A DNA stretch of 64,000 bases from the IMG/VR virus record IMGVR_UViG_3300025133_000094, positions 1 to 64,000 of that record; one strand, 5' to 3'. This DNA comes from a virus. Positions 15,689 to 26,700 of this stretch are shown here, in pieces. The first letter of the stretch is position 1. Every line of letters begins with the position of its first letter. The translations under genes were made by a program, and so were the position numbers. Under the pieces are notes generated by a model. That model ran no database searches. It was not told the DNA's origin and saw only the letters and a program-made list of their open reading frames with translations.

Positions 15689-17271
15689 TGGAAATAAGTC
15701 ATCGCTTTAAAAAGCTAGATGCTTTACGCACATCTAAGTTAGAACGATCTAGGTATTTCGCCGCCTTATCAGTACCAACACTATTACCGCCAGAAGGGTG
15801 GACCGAACAAGAAGCACTGCCTCAGCCTTTTAGTTCAGTTGCAACTAAAGGTGTAACATCGATGGCGAGTAGGATGCTTAGCGCATTGCTACCGCTTAAT
15901 GATATGCCCTTCTTTAAGTTTGAATTAGAGACAGGTGTTGAGCCTGATGCTGATATTTATTCTTATTTGGATGCTTTAAGTTATCAGGTGTTTAATAAAC
16001 TATCATCAGCTAACTTAAGAGAAACTATATACCAAGCATTACAACACCTTATAGTAGTGGGTGATATATTAGTTGTGATGGATGATGATTTTAATTTTAG
16101 ATTAATTCGACTTGATAGGTATGTTTGTAGGCGTGATGTTTATGGACAGATAGATGAACTTATCTTTATAGAGTATCAATCTATACCTGAAGAAGAAGAC
16201 GACCCCACTACTGCTGACTCTTATATGACTGATAGTTCTGAGAAGAAGGGATATAAAAAAATCTATGTTCGTAGTACTCGTAATGAAGATGGTACATGGG
16301 ACATAGAAAAACAAGATGAAGAAGGAAAGATTATAGATAGCGGTGTATATAAGGTACTGCCTTATATAGCCCTAAGATGGTCTAGTGTTGCTGGCGAAAA
16401 CTATGGTCGTTCCCATATTGAAGATAATATTGGCGACATTAAAGCACTTGAGGCTTTCACTGAAGGATTAATATACGGTGTAACGGCTTCCTCTTTATTC
16501 TGGATGGCTGTTGATCCTGCTGGTATGACTGAGTTAGATGATATAACCTCTGTTCCTACTGGAGCGTGGGTTCCAGCCAGACAAGGAGAAGTGTTTACTA
16601 TATCTCCAGCCGAAACTATGTCTCCTCAGATACAAGCAACTCAACAAGGTGTTAACATATTAAGACAAGAGCTAGGTAAGGCATTCCTTATGGACTCAGC
16701 TAGTATGCCACAAGGTGATCGCGTTACAGCAACAGCTGTACGTATGATTGGACAAGAACTAGAGCATGTATTAGGCGGAGCTTTCTCTTCGATTGCTAGG
16801 GAGCTAATGCGACCTATAGTTCAAAGAGCAATGTTCTTAATGATTGCTGACGGTGCTATAGATGAGCGCTTAAAAGAGATGTTCGAAAAAGATGGGCTAT
16901 TAGATATAGAAATAGTAACGGGCTTACAAGCATTGAGTAGAGATTCAGATCTCCAGAAGCTAATGCAGATGGGAGAGATGGTGAGGAACTTACCAGAACA
17001 AGCTATGGCTATGTTCAAATGGGACTCTTATGGTAAGGCTCTTATAACAGCTCTAGGCTTTGCTCCTGATACATGGATTAAGAGTGAGGATCAGGTTAAA
17101 GAAGAACAAATGGCTATGCAACAGCAGCAAGGTGCTATACAAGGGCAGCAACAAGCTCAGGCTGGTGTTAACCAAGCTCTAACTCAGGGTGTTTCTGAGT
17201 TAGCTATGCAAGATATACAAGAAACGGGTGGTCAGGGAATTCAACAAATGATGGAACAAGGAGTAAGTTAA
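15688..17271 (+). CDS. Head-to-tail connector / portal protein, T7 gp8-like
   Basis: A 527-residue protein, nearly the length of T7 gp8 (536). Family-typical segments include PEGWTEQEALPQPFSSVATKG in the N-terminal part, LPLNDMPFFKFEL, YKVLPYIALRWSSVAGENYGRS, and ALEAFTEG in the stem region. The C-terminus is Gln-rich, as in many podovirus portals. It forms the dodecameric ring through which DNA is packaged by the terminase and ejected. Confidence 0.95.
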   Translation: MEISHRFKKLDALRTSKLERSRYFAALSVPTLLPPEGWTEQEALPQPFSSVATKGVTSMASRMLSALLPLNDMPFFKFELETGVEPDADIYSYLDALSYQVFNKLSSANLRETIYQALQHLIVVGDILVVMDDDFNFRLIRLDRYVCRRDVYGQIDELIFIEYQSIPEEEDDPTTADSYMTDSSEKKGYKKIYVRSTRNEDGTWDIEKQDEEGKIIDSGVYKVLPYIALRWSSVAGENYGRSHIEDNIGDIKALEAFTEGLIYGVTASSLFWMAVDPAGMTELDDITSVPTGAWVPARQGEVFTISPAETMSPQIQATQQGVNILRQELGKAFLMDSASMPQGDRVTATAVRMIGQELEHVLGGAFSSIARELMRPIVQRAMFLMIADGAIDERLKEMFEKDGLLDIEIVTGLQALSRDSDLQKLMQMGEMVRNLPEQAMAMFKWDSYGKALITALGFAPDTWIKSEDQVKEEQMAMQQQQGAIQGQQQAQAGVNQALTQGVSELAMQDIQETGGQGIQQMMEQGVS

Positions 17272-17272
17272 T

Positions 17273-18541
17273 ATGGCTAAACAAAGTGCAACGGAGTCTT
17301 TTGCTAGTGCAACCGTTAATGGCAGGAGAGTAAAGACAACAGCTGAGTCTGCATCAGTTACACTTTCTACGACGACCGATAGTATAACCCATGTCGGCAT
17401 TAATACGGCTACCGATAATATCTTTAAAGATATTGTAATAGGTGTAGATCCCGTGACTCTATATACTAATGGAACAGCGGCGGTTGGAGGGGTATGTACA
17501 TTTACATTTGATGCTACGGCTAGTACAACAAGTGGAACTCCTAATGGTAAGTATATTACTCTTACTTCTGCTGATGGAGAGACTCGTACTTATACTATAA
17601 AAGATAATCTTAAGGCAACTTGTGTAGATGGTCTTAGTTTAGCTGGCGTTAATGGAAGTTCAGTTAATGAAGGATGTAACTTTACAAACCTTACTACTGC
17701 TGCTGGCTGTGAAGCTGGAACAACAACTATACTTTTGGATGAAGATCAGACAGTGGGTACTGTAGATGCTGCCGCTAATCAAATCTGTATTGGTGTTAGT
17801 GGCGTGGCTAGTGATGCCTTACTAACTGACTTAATTATAAAAGCTATTAATGGAACTACCGATTCAAGGATTGCTTTTGCAACCTCGGGTAACGGGACAA
17901 CAGGAGTTACTGGTATTACTGCAACTGAAGGAAGCTCTGCTACCCAGATTACTCTTACTATGGATCAAAGAGGTACAGCTGGTAACATTGCCACTGTACT
18001 GACAGAGATAGCTGGTGGCGCTGATATGGTAGCGGTTGTAGGATTTACAGGAGGCTCGGGTACTGACGGAGGAACTGTTAGTAAGAACGAATTTGAGCCA
18101 GGTACTACTGCTTCATTAACAGCTTCAAATTTATTAGCTGCTATTGAAGATACTACACATGGACATAAGGATACAAGATTTACAGTCGCGTTAGGACCGG
18201 GTGCAGGGGTAATAAGTATTACTCAGGTAACTACAGGTACTGCAGGAAACACCGCAATCGCTACTGACTTTAATGACATTTGTTCAGTTAACCCTCCTTC
18301 TTATTTTCTTAACGGAGCTGCTGCTATTCGTCCAAACTTAACGATGCAGTTTTCTCATAACGGAACTGACTGGACTAAGGGAGTTATACTATCTGATGAT
18401 GTAGAATTGGATACTGGTGCTGTTTATTTAACACATTACGATTTCTCAAGTTATTCTGCGCCCTATGCTCGAATAGTTATTAATGAAAATAACGCAGTGA
18501 TAGGTACATCAGGTACTCATCAAGCCTTTTACGCTTATTAA
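17273..18541 (+). CDS. Beta-rich surface or decoration-type structural protein
   Basis: A 422-residue protein with extremely high Thr, Ser, Gly and Ala content and almost no helix-forming stretches. It contains repeated units around GTAGN and FTGGSG, seen in adhesin-like and decoration-type phage proteins. A ribosome site AAGGAG lies in the end of the portal gene. The location between portal and scaffold is not found in T7 and suggests an added head decoration or whisker. The C-terminal 80 residues (NLTMQFSHNGTDWTKGV) look like an independent beta-sandwich. Confidence 0.7.
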   Translation: MAKQSATESFASATVNGRRVKTTAESASVTLSTTTDSITHVGINTATDNIFKDIVIGVDPVTLYTNGTAAVGGVCTFTFDATASTTSGTPNGKYITLTSADGETRTYTIKDNLKATCVDGLSLAGVNGSSVNEGCNFTNLTTAAGCEAGTTTILLDEDQTVGTVDAAANQICIGVSGVASDALLTDLIIKAINGTTDSRIAFATSGNGTTGVTGITATEGSSATQITLTMDQRGTAGNIATVLTEIAGGADMVAVVGFTGGSGTDGGTVSKNEFEPGTTASLTASNLLAAIEDTTHGHKDTRFTVALGPGAGVISITQVTTGTAGNTAIATDFNDICSVNPPSYFLNGAAAIRPNLTMQFSHNGTDWTKGVILSDDVELDTGAVYLTHYDFSSYSAPYARIVINENNAVIGTSGTHQAFYAY

Positions 18542-18543
18542 AT

Positions 18544-20160
18544 ATGAGTACAGATAAAGATATATGTGAGGGCGTAAGTACTACTCTTCAAGCGACCCAA
18601 TCAACAAGGGGGTGGAGTGATGATTCTGATGCAAATTACGGAGGATATACTTCTTTAAAAATTGGCTGGGCAACTACTAGTGGCGGTACTTTCGGTAATG
18701 CTTGGATTGAGTTTGATGTTTCACAATTCGAGAAGAACGTTCAGAATAATGAAGTTGTTGAGGCTGAGTTGCTTCTTACAGTAATGACTGAATGGGGCAG
18801 CACTGCACAAGAAGAACTAACTTTAGCACGATGTACGCAAGCGTTTGTTGAATCGGAAGCCACTTGGGATGAGTACGCTGATGGCGAGAGTTGGGATACT
18901 CCGGGCGGTGATTATTCTACGACAGAAGCTGTGTACACATCGATGACAGTCGGGGATGAGTCGGGCGATCAGAGGGTAGATATCAAAGAACTGGTTGTTG
19001 ATGCAATTGAAAACCGAGACGGTATATTACGGATAATGATCTTTATGGCAGAGTCGCCAGGATATGCAGCTATTGCAAACTATGGTTCTGAAGACCACTC
19101 ATCAAAATTTCCTACCTTGACTGTTACTACTGTCGCACAAAAAACTACTATAGGTCTTCGATCGAATAATTCATTTACTCTGGATATAATAGGCGGAGAT
19201 GATTTAACAACTACAAACTGTATCCTCAGAGAGAATAAAACTACTTTACTTGGACGAGGATCTCGCGCTTACATTCAAGAGGTGCGTGATAACATGGTAA
19301 CTTATAGAAATCTTAGTCCTCCTCCCCATTATCAGGATGAGTGGGCTTTTAATAAAAAAAATCTATGGACTCCTGCTGAACTAGAAGGTCTAGAGACATG
19401 GTTCAGCCCTGAGTCTTTCTATCACGATGTAGATGACGATCTAGTATGTACTAAGCTGCAGAATAGATCGACTATTGCCGACGCTGGTGCGGGTGCGACA
19501 GGAGGAACAACAGCCTCTTTTACGGAAACTTACCGTGGTTTAAATGGGTTAGCATTTAGCTACAACTCTTCGCTACCAGAACTGGCTCCTTATTATAAGG
19601 TAAGAGATGAGACAGACTGGAACGTAGGAACCAGTAATTGGTTCTGCTGTATCTTATTGCAAGGACCTACAACTGATTCAGATGAAATTGAATATATATT
19701 AAGTAAAGAAAATGCCTTCTATTTGAGCCATGACTGGACCTCAACTAATAAGGACGTGACGTTTGGTTATGGCTCGGGGTTAACTGCGGGCTCTCTTACA
19801 GAAGGAGGAGGGGCACAGACGGCGGATTATCTTATATGTTCCTTTGGAAGAAAGGGTGGTTATATGTTTCTTCGAGGTCTTACCGACCTTCGTGAAGACG
19901 AAGCAGTTTCTGATCGTGCTGTCACTGAAGATCTTGATGATCTTTCCGAGCCGTGGATTGGAAAGAAAGACAGCAGTACAGACGGTGGGTTTAACGCAGA
20001 TTTTGCAGAGCTTATTTTTGTAAACGATGCTATTGGCGATGGTGAAGTATCTGATCTTACTAATGTAAAAAGGACAGAGGGATATCTCGCTCATAAATAT
20101 AATTTAACTTTACCTTCAACACATGAATATTATGGGGAAGGTCCTAAAGTAGATGAATAA
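18544..20160 (+). CDS. Two-domain carbohydrate-binding-type structural protein
   Basis: A 538-residue protein. The N-terminal ~200 residues resemble the DNRLRE/CBM96-type beta-sandwich: NAWIEFDVSQF, a strand-rich EAELLLTV, TWDEYADGESWDTPGGD and a closing FPTLTVTT. The C-terminal part (from about residue 275) resembles a concanavalin/LamG-like domain, with GLETWFSPES at its start and EGYLAHKYNLTLPSTHEY at its end. Such domains bind sugars. It follows the Thr-rich protein by two bases and probably forms part of the same head-surface or attachment structure. Confidence 0.7.
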   Translation: MSTDKDICEGVSTTLQATQSTRGWSDDSDANYGGYTSLKIGWATTSGGTFGNAWIEFDVSQFEKNVQNNEVVEAELLLTVMTEWGSTAQEELTLARCTQAFVESEATWDEYADGESWDTPGGDYSTTEAVYTSMTVGDESGDQRVDIKELVVDAIENRDGILRIMIFMAESPGYAAIANYGSEDHSSKFPTLTVTTVAQKTTIGLRSNNSFTLDIIGGDDLTTTNCILRENKTTLLGRGSRAYIQEVRDNMVTYRNLSPPPHYQDEWAFNKKNLWTPAELEGLETWFSPESFYHDVDDDLVCTKLQNRSTIADAGAGATGGTTASFTETYRGLNGLAFSYNSSLPELAPYYKVRDETDWNVGTSNWFCCILLQGPTTDSDEIEYILSKENAFYLSHDWTSTNKDVTFGYGSGLTAGSLTEGGGAQTADYLICSFGRKGGYMFLRGLTDLREDEAVSDRAVTEDLDDLSEPWIGKKDSSTDGGFNADFAELIFVNDAIGDGEVSDLTNVKRTEGYLAHKYNLTLPSTHEYYGEGPKVDE

Positions 20161-20193
20161 TAACTATATATTAACAAGAGTAGGAGGAGCGTA

Positions 20194-20427
20194 ATGACTG
20201 AAGATCCTTGGGGGACTCGCCATCCTGGCTCTAACGGATGGGATCAATATAAACGACTGGTTATTAACGAGCTAGAAAGAACAAATCACAGATTGGATAT
20301 GGTTGATAAAAGACTATCAAAAATAGAAAAGAATATAGTGATACTTCAAACTAAGGCAGCTACGTGGGCTGCAGGTATTGCTATGGTTATATCAGGGGGC
20401 GTAAGTCTCTTGATCAAAATCCTTTGA
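20194..20427 (+). CDS. Coiled-coil plus C-terminal membrane helix protein (XhlA-like architecture)
   Basis: A 77-residue protein with a heptad-rich helix (LERTNHRLDMVDKRLSKIEK) followed by one transmembrane helix (ATWAAGIAMVISGGVSLLI). GGAGGAG precedes the ATG. Proteins of this architecture occur in phages as haemolysin XhlA-type or holin-associated factors, so a part in lysis or membrane contact is plausible; the sequence alone does not prove it. Confidence 0.65.
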   Translation: MTEDPWGTRHPGSNGWDQYKRLVINELERTNHRLDMVDKRLSKIEKNIVILQTKAATWAAGIAMVISGGVSLLIKIL

Positions 20428-20463
20428 CTCTGGGGTACAGAATTATCGTAAGGAGATAAATGA

Positions 20464-21423
20464 ATGGATGAACAAAAACAAGATTACCAGGAGATACCTG
20501 GAGCAACACAGTCTCAAGAGAGACTAATGGAATTGGAAAAGGAAAGTCTTACTATTCCTAAAGAACAAATAGATGCTCAACGAGAGCGTGTAATGTTTGA
20601 GAAGTATGTACAAGACGGCGGCGAACCAATTCCACCTAACTTTAAAACAGCGGGTGATTGGTTTGATTCTCTTAAGGAAGCTCAAGGTAACTATACTAGA
20701 GGGCAGCAAGAGATTGCTTCTCTTAAGGAACAGTATGAAGAGGGCGGGGTTGTTAATCCTAATTATGATCCGGCTATTGAAAGACCGCAGCCTGAAGTAA
20801 CTAGTGAACCAACAAAAGAATTCACTAGAGCAGAAGAGCTTAGGCTAGATCCAGCTAAAATTGAACCACCGGCTGAGGTAACCCCTCCTAAACTAACAGA
20901 AGATATATGGAATAAATGGGCAGCTGAGCTAGCTGTATCAGGCGAGATGTCTGAATCTACTGTAAACGAAATAATGGATACTACTGGCTTTCCTAAAGCT
21001 GTAGTTGATGACTTTATTACGGGACAAAAGGCTAAGCGTAGAGAATCTTTCTCTAAGGCTTCTGATATTGTCGGTAGTAAAGAACGGTTACAAGATATTT
21101 TTGAATGGGCGGAGACAACACTTAGCCTAGAACAACAACAACAAATTAACATGGGACTGTCTAGCCCCTCGTATGAAGTAACATTACGGGGACTAGCGTC
21201 TATGTATAACGAAAGTTCGGCACAAGCTGCTAAAAACCAAGAGCCTACTCAGGTTCAAGGTTTACAGCAAGTGTCTGGATCTGAGTCAGGCTTTACTGCT
21301 TATAGGACTAAGCGTGAATTCACTGCAGACCGCAATAACCCTCGGTTTAAACTGGAGCCCCAGTTCCGACAGGCTGTGGAGCAGAGAATGCTGCGTACAG
21401 ACTTTAACAGTTTGCCTGCATAA
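20464..21423 (+). CDS. Capsid assembly scaffold protein, T7 gp9-like
   Basis: A 319-residue acidic, helix-rich protein directly upstream of the capsid gene. The N-terminal half is disordered and rich in E, P and Q. The middle contains MDTTGFPKAVVDDFITGQKAK and WAETTLSLEQQQQIN, which follow the pattern of T7-type scaffolds. Scaffolds guide assembly of the capsid shell and leave before maturation. AAGGAG lies 8 bases upstream of the ATG; a competing ATG four bases earlier stops after three codons. Confidence 0.88.
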   Translation: MDEQKQDYQEIPGATQSQERLMELEKESLTIPKEQIDAQRERVMFEKYVQDGGEPIPPNFKTAGDWFDSLKEAQGNYTRGQQEIASLKEQYEEGGVVNPNYDPAIERPQPEVTSEPTKEFTRAEELRLDPAKIEPPAEVTPPKLTEDIWNKWAAELAVSGEMSESTVNEIMDTTGFPKAVVDDFITGQKAKRRESFSKASDIVGSKERLQDIFEWAETTLSLEQQQQINMGLSSPSYEVTLRGLASMYNESSAQAAKNQEPTQVQGLQQVSGSESGFTAYRTKREFTADRNNPRFKLEPQFRQAVEQRMLRTDFNSLPA

Positions 21424-21598
21424 AGGAAATAGGGGGACGTTTTAAGTACGAAGCACTCCTCGTTTATTAACGAGGTCGGTGTATAGTGAACTAAACAGAG
21501 CCACACGACGAAAGGACTCGAAAGAATAATCCTTAAGGGTGTTAGTATTTCTATGTAATTTTTTATAATACTAAAACTTTTAAATAAGGAGGAACATC
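21424..21598 (+). promoter_or_regulatory. Leader region of the capsid gene
   Basis: A 175-base gap, the largest inside the late block. It holds a perfect hairpin CTCGTT-TATT-AACGAG (21458-21473), a TATAAT at 21564-21569 with only a poor -35 match 16 bases upstream, and a strong AAGGAGG before the capsid ATG. In T7 the major capsid gene has its own strong phage promoter and processing site; a phage-specific promoter is expected here but I cannot define its consensus. Confidence 0.4.
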
Positions 21599-22978
21599 AT
21601 GGCTTATGATGGACCGGGCGGAACAAATTTTGAAGCGGCAGGAGAAGGACTCGTATATCGAACCTCTACTGCTGCAACAGATGCAGTCTCTGGCTCAAAT
21701 ACAACAGGCGGTAAGCTCTGGCTACCGATTTGGTCGGGAGAAGTAATCCACGCTTACGATCAATACAATAAATTTTCAGGGATGGTAGACTCAAAAACTA
21801 TCTCTAGTGGAACAACAATGGAATTTCCAATCACTGGTACCGTGGGACTTAAGTCTGCATGGGGAGCTGGTGAAGAACTAATCGGTGGTGAGAACGCCGC
21901 AGCGACAACCTTCCAAGTTAAATTGGATAAACGTCCTATGGCTGCTCACTTTGAGTTGGATAACATTGACTTGATGCAAACACAATGGGAATACCGTGCG
22001 GAGCTTGCTCGTCAAGCTGGCATGACATTAGCTAATGCACGAGATAAGCAGATTGCTGTTTATATTATGCGAGCTGCATGTGAAGCTGCGGTTACAGGCG
22101 ATGCTCGGGGACTTACACCTAAGGCACCGTTTGCTTCCGTTGATGAGTATGTACACTTTGGTAATAATGCTGTTACTGGTAACCTTGCTGCAGGTACCTT
22201 CACAGGTGCTGCTAGTACTGCAAACGAGCGAACAAACGCTGCGTTAAAGGTACTACAAGATTGCGAAGACTGGATGGTATATCTTCAAGAGAATGATATC
22301 CCAACAGAAGGTGTTTATCTAGTGATTACACCACAAGCGTTTGCTGATGTTCGTGCTCTTGGTGTAGCTAGAGCTAACCCAACTGAAGCAAGTGATCCAC
22401 TAACATGGAGTCAAGCACGGCCAATCTTTGGTGGTGTTGCTGAAACAGGTGGTTTAGGTAGCAGTCTTGTTGCTAAGCCAACTATTGAAGAGACTCTTGA
22501 ATACATGGGTGTTACGATTTGTAAATCAAATCACGCTCCATTGGGTGCGGGTTCTGGTGCTGTTGGTGATGCACTCGCAGGTAATGACTATTCAATCGGT
22601 ACTGGTACATCTATCGGCGAATTCCGCTATAGTGTATGTGGCCGAGGTGATAAGGGTGGTGCTGATAACGACTCTGAGCCTAATGATGACGGCACAACCA
22701 CTATCTATGGTGGTATCTGTCGTGGTCTTCTATGGCAACGAGGTTGTGTAGCTTCTTTGAGTCTTCAAGGCTTGAAGGTTGATACGGTTGACGACATCCG
22801 TCGTAACACTGTGTTTACAGTTGCTTCAATGATGCAAGGTACGGGCGTTCTACGTCCAGAATGTGCTTGTGCTATTATTGATAACGTTAAGTCAGCACAC
22901 TCTACTATTACAGCTGCGACAACTCGAGCACATGCTAGAAGTTGCTTCGATATTGAAGCTGAACATATCCGAGCATAA
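21599..22978 (+). CDS. Major capsid protein, T7 gp10-like
   Basis: A 459-residue protein with the N-terminal pattern of T7-type capsids (LPIWSGEVIHAYDQYNKF, then TISSGTTMEFPITGTV) and a long central HK97-fold body. It follows the scaffold gene and precedes a terminator and the tail-tube gene, exactly the T7 order gp9-gp10-Tphi-gp11. Longer than T7 gp10A (344), with a Gly/Asp-rich insertion (about 320-375) that may form a surface loop. Several cysteines near the C-terminus could form disulfides. Confidence 0.94.
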   Translation: MAYDGPGGTNFEAAGEGLVYRTSTAATDAVSGSNTTGGKLWLPIWSGEVIHAYDQYNKFSGMVDSKTISSGTTMEFPITGTVGLKSAWGAGEELIGGENAAATTFQVKLDKRPMAAHFELDNIDLMQTQWEYRAELARQAGMTLANARDKQIAVYIMRAACEAAVTGDARGLTPKAPFASVDEYVHFGNNAVTGNLAAGTFTGAASTANERTNAALKVLQDCEDWMVYLQENDIPTEGVYLVITPQAFADVRALGVARANPTEASDPLTWSQARPIFGGVAETGGLGSSLVAKPTIEETLEYMGVTICKSNHAPLGAGSGAVGDALAGNDYSIGTGTSIGEFRYSVCGRGDKGGADNDSEPNDDGTTTIYGGICRGLLWQRGCVASLSLQGLKVDTVDDIRRNTVFTVASMMQGTGVLRPECACAIIDNVKSAHSTITAATTRAHARSCFDIEAEHIRA

Positions 22979-23002
22979 CTTATTGCTTAGATATTAAATA
23001 TT

Positions 23003-23041
23003 GCCTGGGCTCCTCCTTTGGGGGAGTCTGGGCTTTTTTTT
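23003..23041 (+). terminator. Intrinsic terminator after the capsid gene (T-phi-like position)
   Basis: A GC-rich stem of about 14 pairs, including several G-U pairs, joins GCCTGGGCTCCTCC to GGGGGAGTCTGGGC around a short TTT-type loop. A run of eight T follows. The position directly after the capsid gene matches T7's T-phi, which sets capsid expression above that of downstream tail genes. Confidence 0.85.
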
Positions 23042-23054
23042 ATAAGGAGAATAC

Positions 23055-23729
23055 ATGGGATATATATCAAAATTAGATGCCATAAATCACATCCTTATCA
23101 TGGCAGGAGAATCTGTTGTAACACTAGACCAATACACTACAGGTGGTCTTGATGTTAGTACGGCTAATACTGTACTAGATCGTTATATAGAGGACTATAC
23201 TATGAGAGGGCTTGTTGGCAATCGCGTTCTTAAAAAGCAAACCCTTAGTGCTGCTGGTAAGATTGATATAGGTACCGCTTCTGTACTTAGCGGTGAGCTT
23301 GTGTCTTACCACGAAAACACTGAGGGCTATATGATACAGGCCCAGATTAGGGGACAATCTGATGGCAGTGGAGATAGTTATTTATATAATATCACCGATC
23401 AAACTGATCAATGGGACTCTGGTAAAGAATATACTTACGAAGTTACTTATGTTATGGCGTGGGATGATATAGATACACCCCTTCAAAGGGCTATACTCGC
23501 AGCAGCAGCTCGTCAATACCAAATTATTATGCAAGGAGACGCTAACGCTGATCTGTATTTAGAAGGATTAGAAGCTATGTACTCTGCTAAAGCTAGAGCA
23601 TCTAATGTAGACGATAGACGACGACAGATTGTCTCTCAACTTCCCCCATCAGCACGTAGAGCTATGTTAAGATCTGAAGTTGGTAATAATCCGGCTAGAT
23701 TTAGATACTGGAATACGTGGAATGGCTAA
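23055..23729 (+). CDS. Tail tubular protein A, T7 gp11-like
   Basis: A 224-residue protein (T7 gp11: 196) with the family N-terminus KLDAINHILIMAGESVV and later TPLQRAILAAAARQYQ. It forms the adaptor ring between portal and nozzle. AAGGAG precedes the ATG, immediately after the terminator. The last 8 bases overlap the next gene. Confidence 0.92.
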   Translation: MGYISKLDAINHILIMAGESVVTLDQYTTGGLDVSTANTVLDRYIEDYTMRGLVGNRVLKKQTLSAAGKIDIGTASVLSGELVSYHENTEGYMIQAQIRGQSDGSGDSYLYNITDQTDQWDSGKEYTYEVTYVMAWDDIDTPLQRAILAAAARQYQIIMQGDANADLYLEGLEAMYSAKARASNVDDRRRQIVSQLPPSARRAMLRSEVGNNPARFRYWNTWNG

Positions 23730-26700
23730 AAGAAGACAAAAAAGTACATCATACTTCCCAGTTAAAATAGATGTACAGACTTTATCTGGTGGTGTAGGAA
23801 GATCCACGCCATCAAAAAGATTACCCACTGAAGCTGAGAACCTAGACAACATAATAGTTTCTTTAGAACACTCAGCTGAAAAACGCAGGGGCTTAACTTT
23901 AACGAAATGGAAAGATGCAGACGAGGGAACATCCGGAGATGAGAGGGTACCCGGAAGGCTGTCTGAGATAACAGACACTATTGGAGGAGAGGCTAGCTCT
24001 GATAAGGATTTGTGGTTTCACTGGTTCAGGGTCTCAGTCAAGGCTTTGTATCTTATAGCTGTTGATTATAATGCAGTTTATACAATAGAAAACGATATAC
24101 TTATCTCAACTTTATGGTGGGTATTTAAGATAAATGAAAATGGGGAACTAGAACAACAAGCCGTAGATCAACCAGATGAAGAGATGTGGGATTACATAAC
24201 ACACGGCAACGGGACTAGCACAGCCCAAGAATCTCTTAGGGCTGTAGCTGTTGGTTCTTCTATCCTAGTACTTAACACTCAGGTAAAAGCAGGGTTTACT
24301 AGTGATCCCACTACTGATGGTTCTAGTGGTAGCTTATTATATAAAATGGATGGTACGGTACACGATAATCTAGAGGATAAGCAAGGACCTGGTGTTGAAT
24401 ACTTAACATCTATTACTGTTGATCCAGAAGGTGACGCAGAAGCGTGGACTGAGTGGTCACAGTTTATAGCAGGAGATAAGGCTATAGATCTAGAGGATAG
24501 AAAGAATGATACAGAGTTAAATAATAATATCTACCCAGCTGATCCCGGCGCTGGTACTACCTATGATTATTTACGCAAGGGTATATGGGAAGTACATGAA
24601 GATATCTCTGGAATCGTGGGACCTGACATATCAGGAGCAACCCAGAGACGACCTAGCCACGGTATTGATAAAAATGTACTAAATGTCGAGACACAATATG
24701 GTATTGATAAGGATTTTCTTTCTCATACACACTTTCAGGGGGGCACTGTTAACAAGAAAGCTGTTGATACATTTAAGTTTATGAATAATGGCGGTCATGT
24801 GGCTGCGGATGACGCGGCAGCAGCCATTTGTGCTGGCATGGGCGATCATTCCGCATTCAGAGTAACGTGGTATGCTGATCAGCCTGTAGTTGGTGTTGAT
24901 GCTGATGATAACGGTCTGATGGATCCCGGCGACGGTATGGGATGGGCTGTAGTAAGGGTTGCTTTTGATCTGAGCGCAGATAAAGGAACAACAGAAATCC
25001 GCAAAGACAGTATTACCGGAACTATATGGGATCCTGAGGCTGATGTAATGACTGATGCTTCGAATATATTTATTGTTATAAGTACGCTTGATATCGGTAC
25101 TATGGAAAACTTAACACAGTCAGTAGTAGCAGGCATTAACAAGGGGTTTGACCAAGGAGTCACGCACTGTAGGGCTGAGGTAGACTCTGCGCTTACTGGT
25201 TTTACGGTAGAAATACAGTACTACGAAAATCAATGGGTAAAGTCTTACGAAGAAGATGAAGACGGGGAACCTACTGAGGAGCGAAGGTTTACTGATTTCA
25301 TAAAAGCATCAGATTATTATTACCCTAACCCAGAAGAGAAATTCTTAGGACAGGCAGTATCAAAGCTATCAGATCTACGCTTCCCTCCTACTCTAGCTGA
25401 TTTCGCAGCATTCAATGGCGGAGATGGAGTCGAAGAAATGCTTGCTGAGTTGTATCCAGGTGAGGGTCACCTATCTACTGAGGACTTAGACGACAACGGC
25501 GAGCTTGACGACGCAACAGGAAGAGGTAAAATATATTACTTAAGCCAATCTTACTTAGGTCTATCAGAAGGACACTACAGGGTCACAAGTATTGATGACT
25601 TGCCTTACTTAACTAAGATACGTACTCCCGAGATGATGTCTATCATTGACAAGAGGCGTATGCCTAAACAAATAACTATAGGCGGCACTACTAACTGGAC
25701 TATGCGTAATGTAGAGTGGGATGTTAGAAAATCAGGAAGCATAAAAACTAATCCTGGTCCCTCTATCTTTCATGACGGTGACGGCAATGCGGTGCAACGG
25801 CAGATAACAGCCATCTCTTTTTATAGGGGACGGCTGTTCTTAGCTTCAGAGGATATACTAGTATCTTCAAGGATAACTAACTGGGATGATTTCTGGGTAG
25901 AGAATCCTGAGGTTATCACAGTATCAGATCCAGTAGACCTAAGGGTATCGTCTAATGACTATACACCTATCACATATCTACAACCATATAGAAACTTTCT
26001 TTTCATGGCAACTGATGGTAGTACACAGTACGAACTAATGGGTTCAGAGAATCAAATCTCCCCACTAACTGCTGAGATAGCTCCTACCTCGTTCTTTAGT
26101 ATGGCTAGAGATGTTCCACCCGTGCTCTTAAACAACAGTCTATTCTTTTTAGATAAGAAGAAGCTATATATATACTTCGGAGAAAAATCAGAGTCTACTC
26201 AGAATTCAATGGAGATTTCTGTAAACGTTCCTGAGTATTTACCTGAGAATTATAGAACAGTTGCGGTATCTCCCGTGACTGAAGGGTTTTTTATGGTAGA
26301 CGCCGACAACCCTAACCATATTTATTGTTATAAAAATAGGATAGGGGGTGATCAAATCTTACAAAACGCTTACTATCGTTTTATCTTAAGCGATGGTATA
26401 TCTGTGAAATCTTTAGAGGCGGTTGATGATTTACTATACGTAGTGTGGGAGGACACAGTATCAGATGGAGGTGATTCGTGGACTACGGTTAATACAGGTT
26501 ATATAGATTTAAAGAATGAAGAACTACTAGAGCCCCGAATGGATAATCTATTATTACTAGCGCCTGCCGATATAACTAACTTAGCCTTTGATGGTACTGA
26601 TACTACTTTTAGAATAAAGAGTGGCTCTACTGATATGACTAAGATAATGTTATGGGATCCTGATGGAGCTTCAGCGAATAATGTTACAGGGGTGCTACAT

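Noticed and set aside
20194-20427. Assignment of the coiled-coil membrane protein as a definite holin
   Set aside because: The architecture fits several phage membrane proteins, and no neighbouring endolysin supports a lysis cassette.
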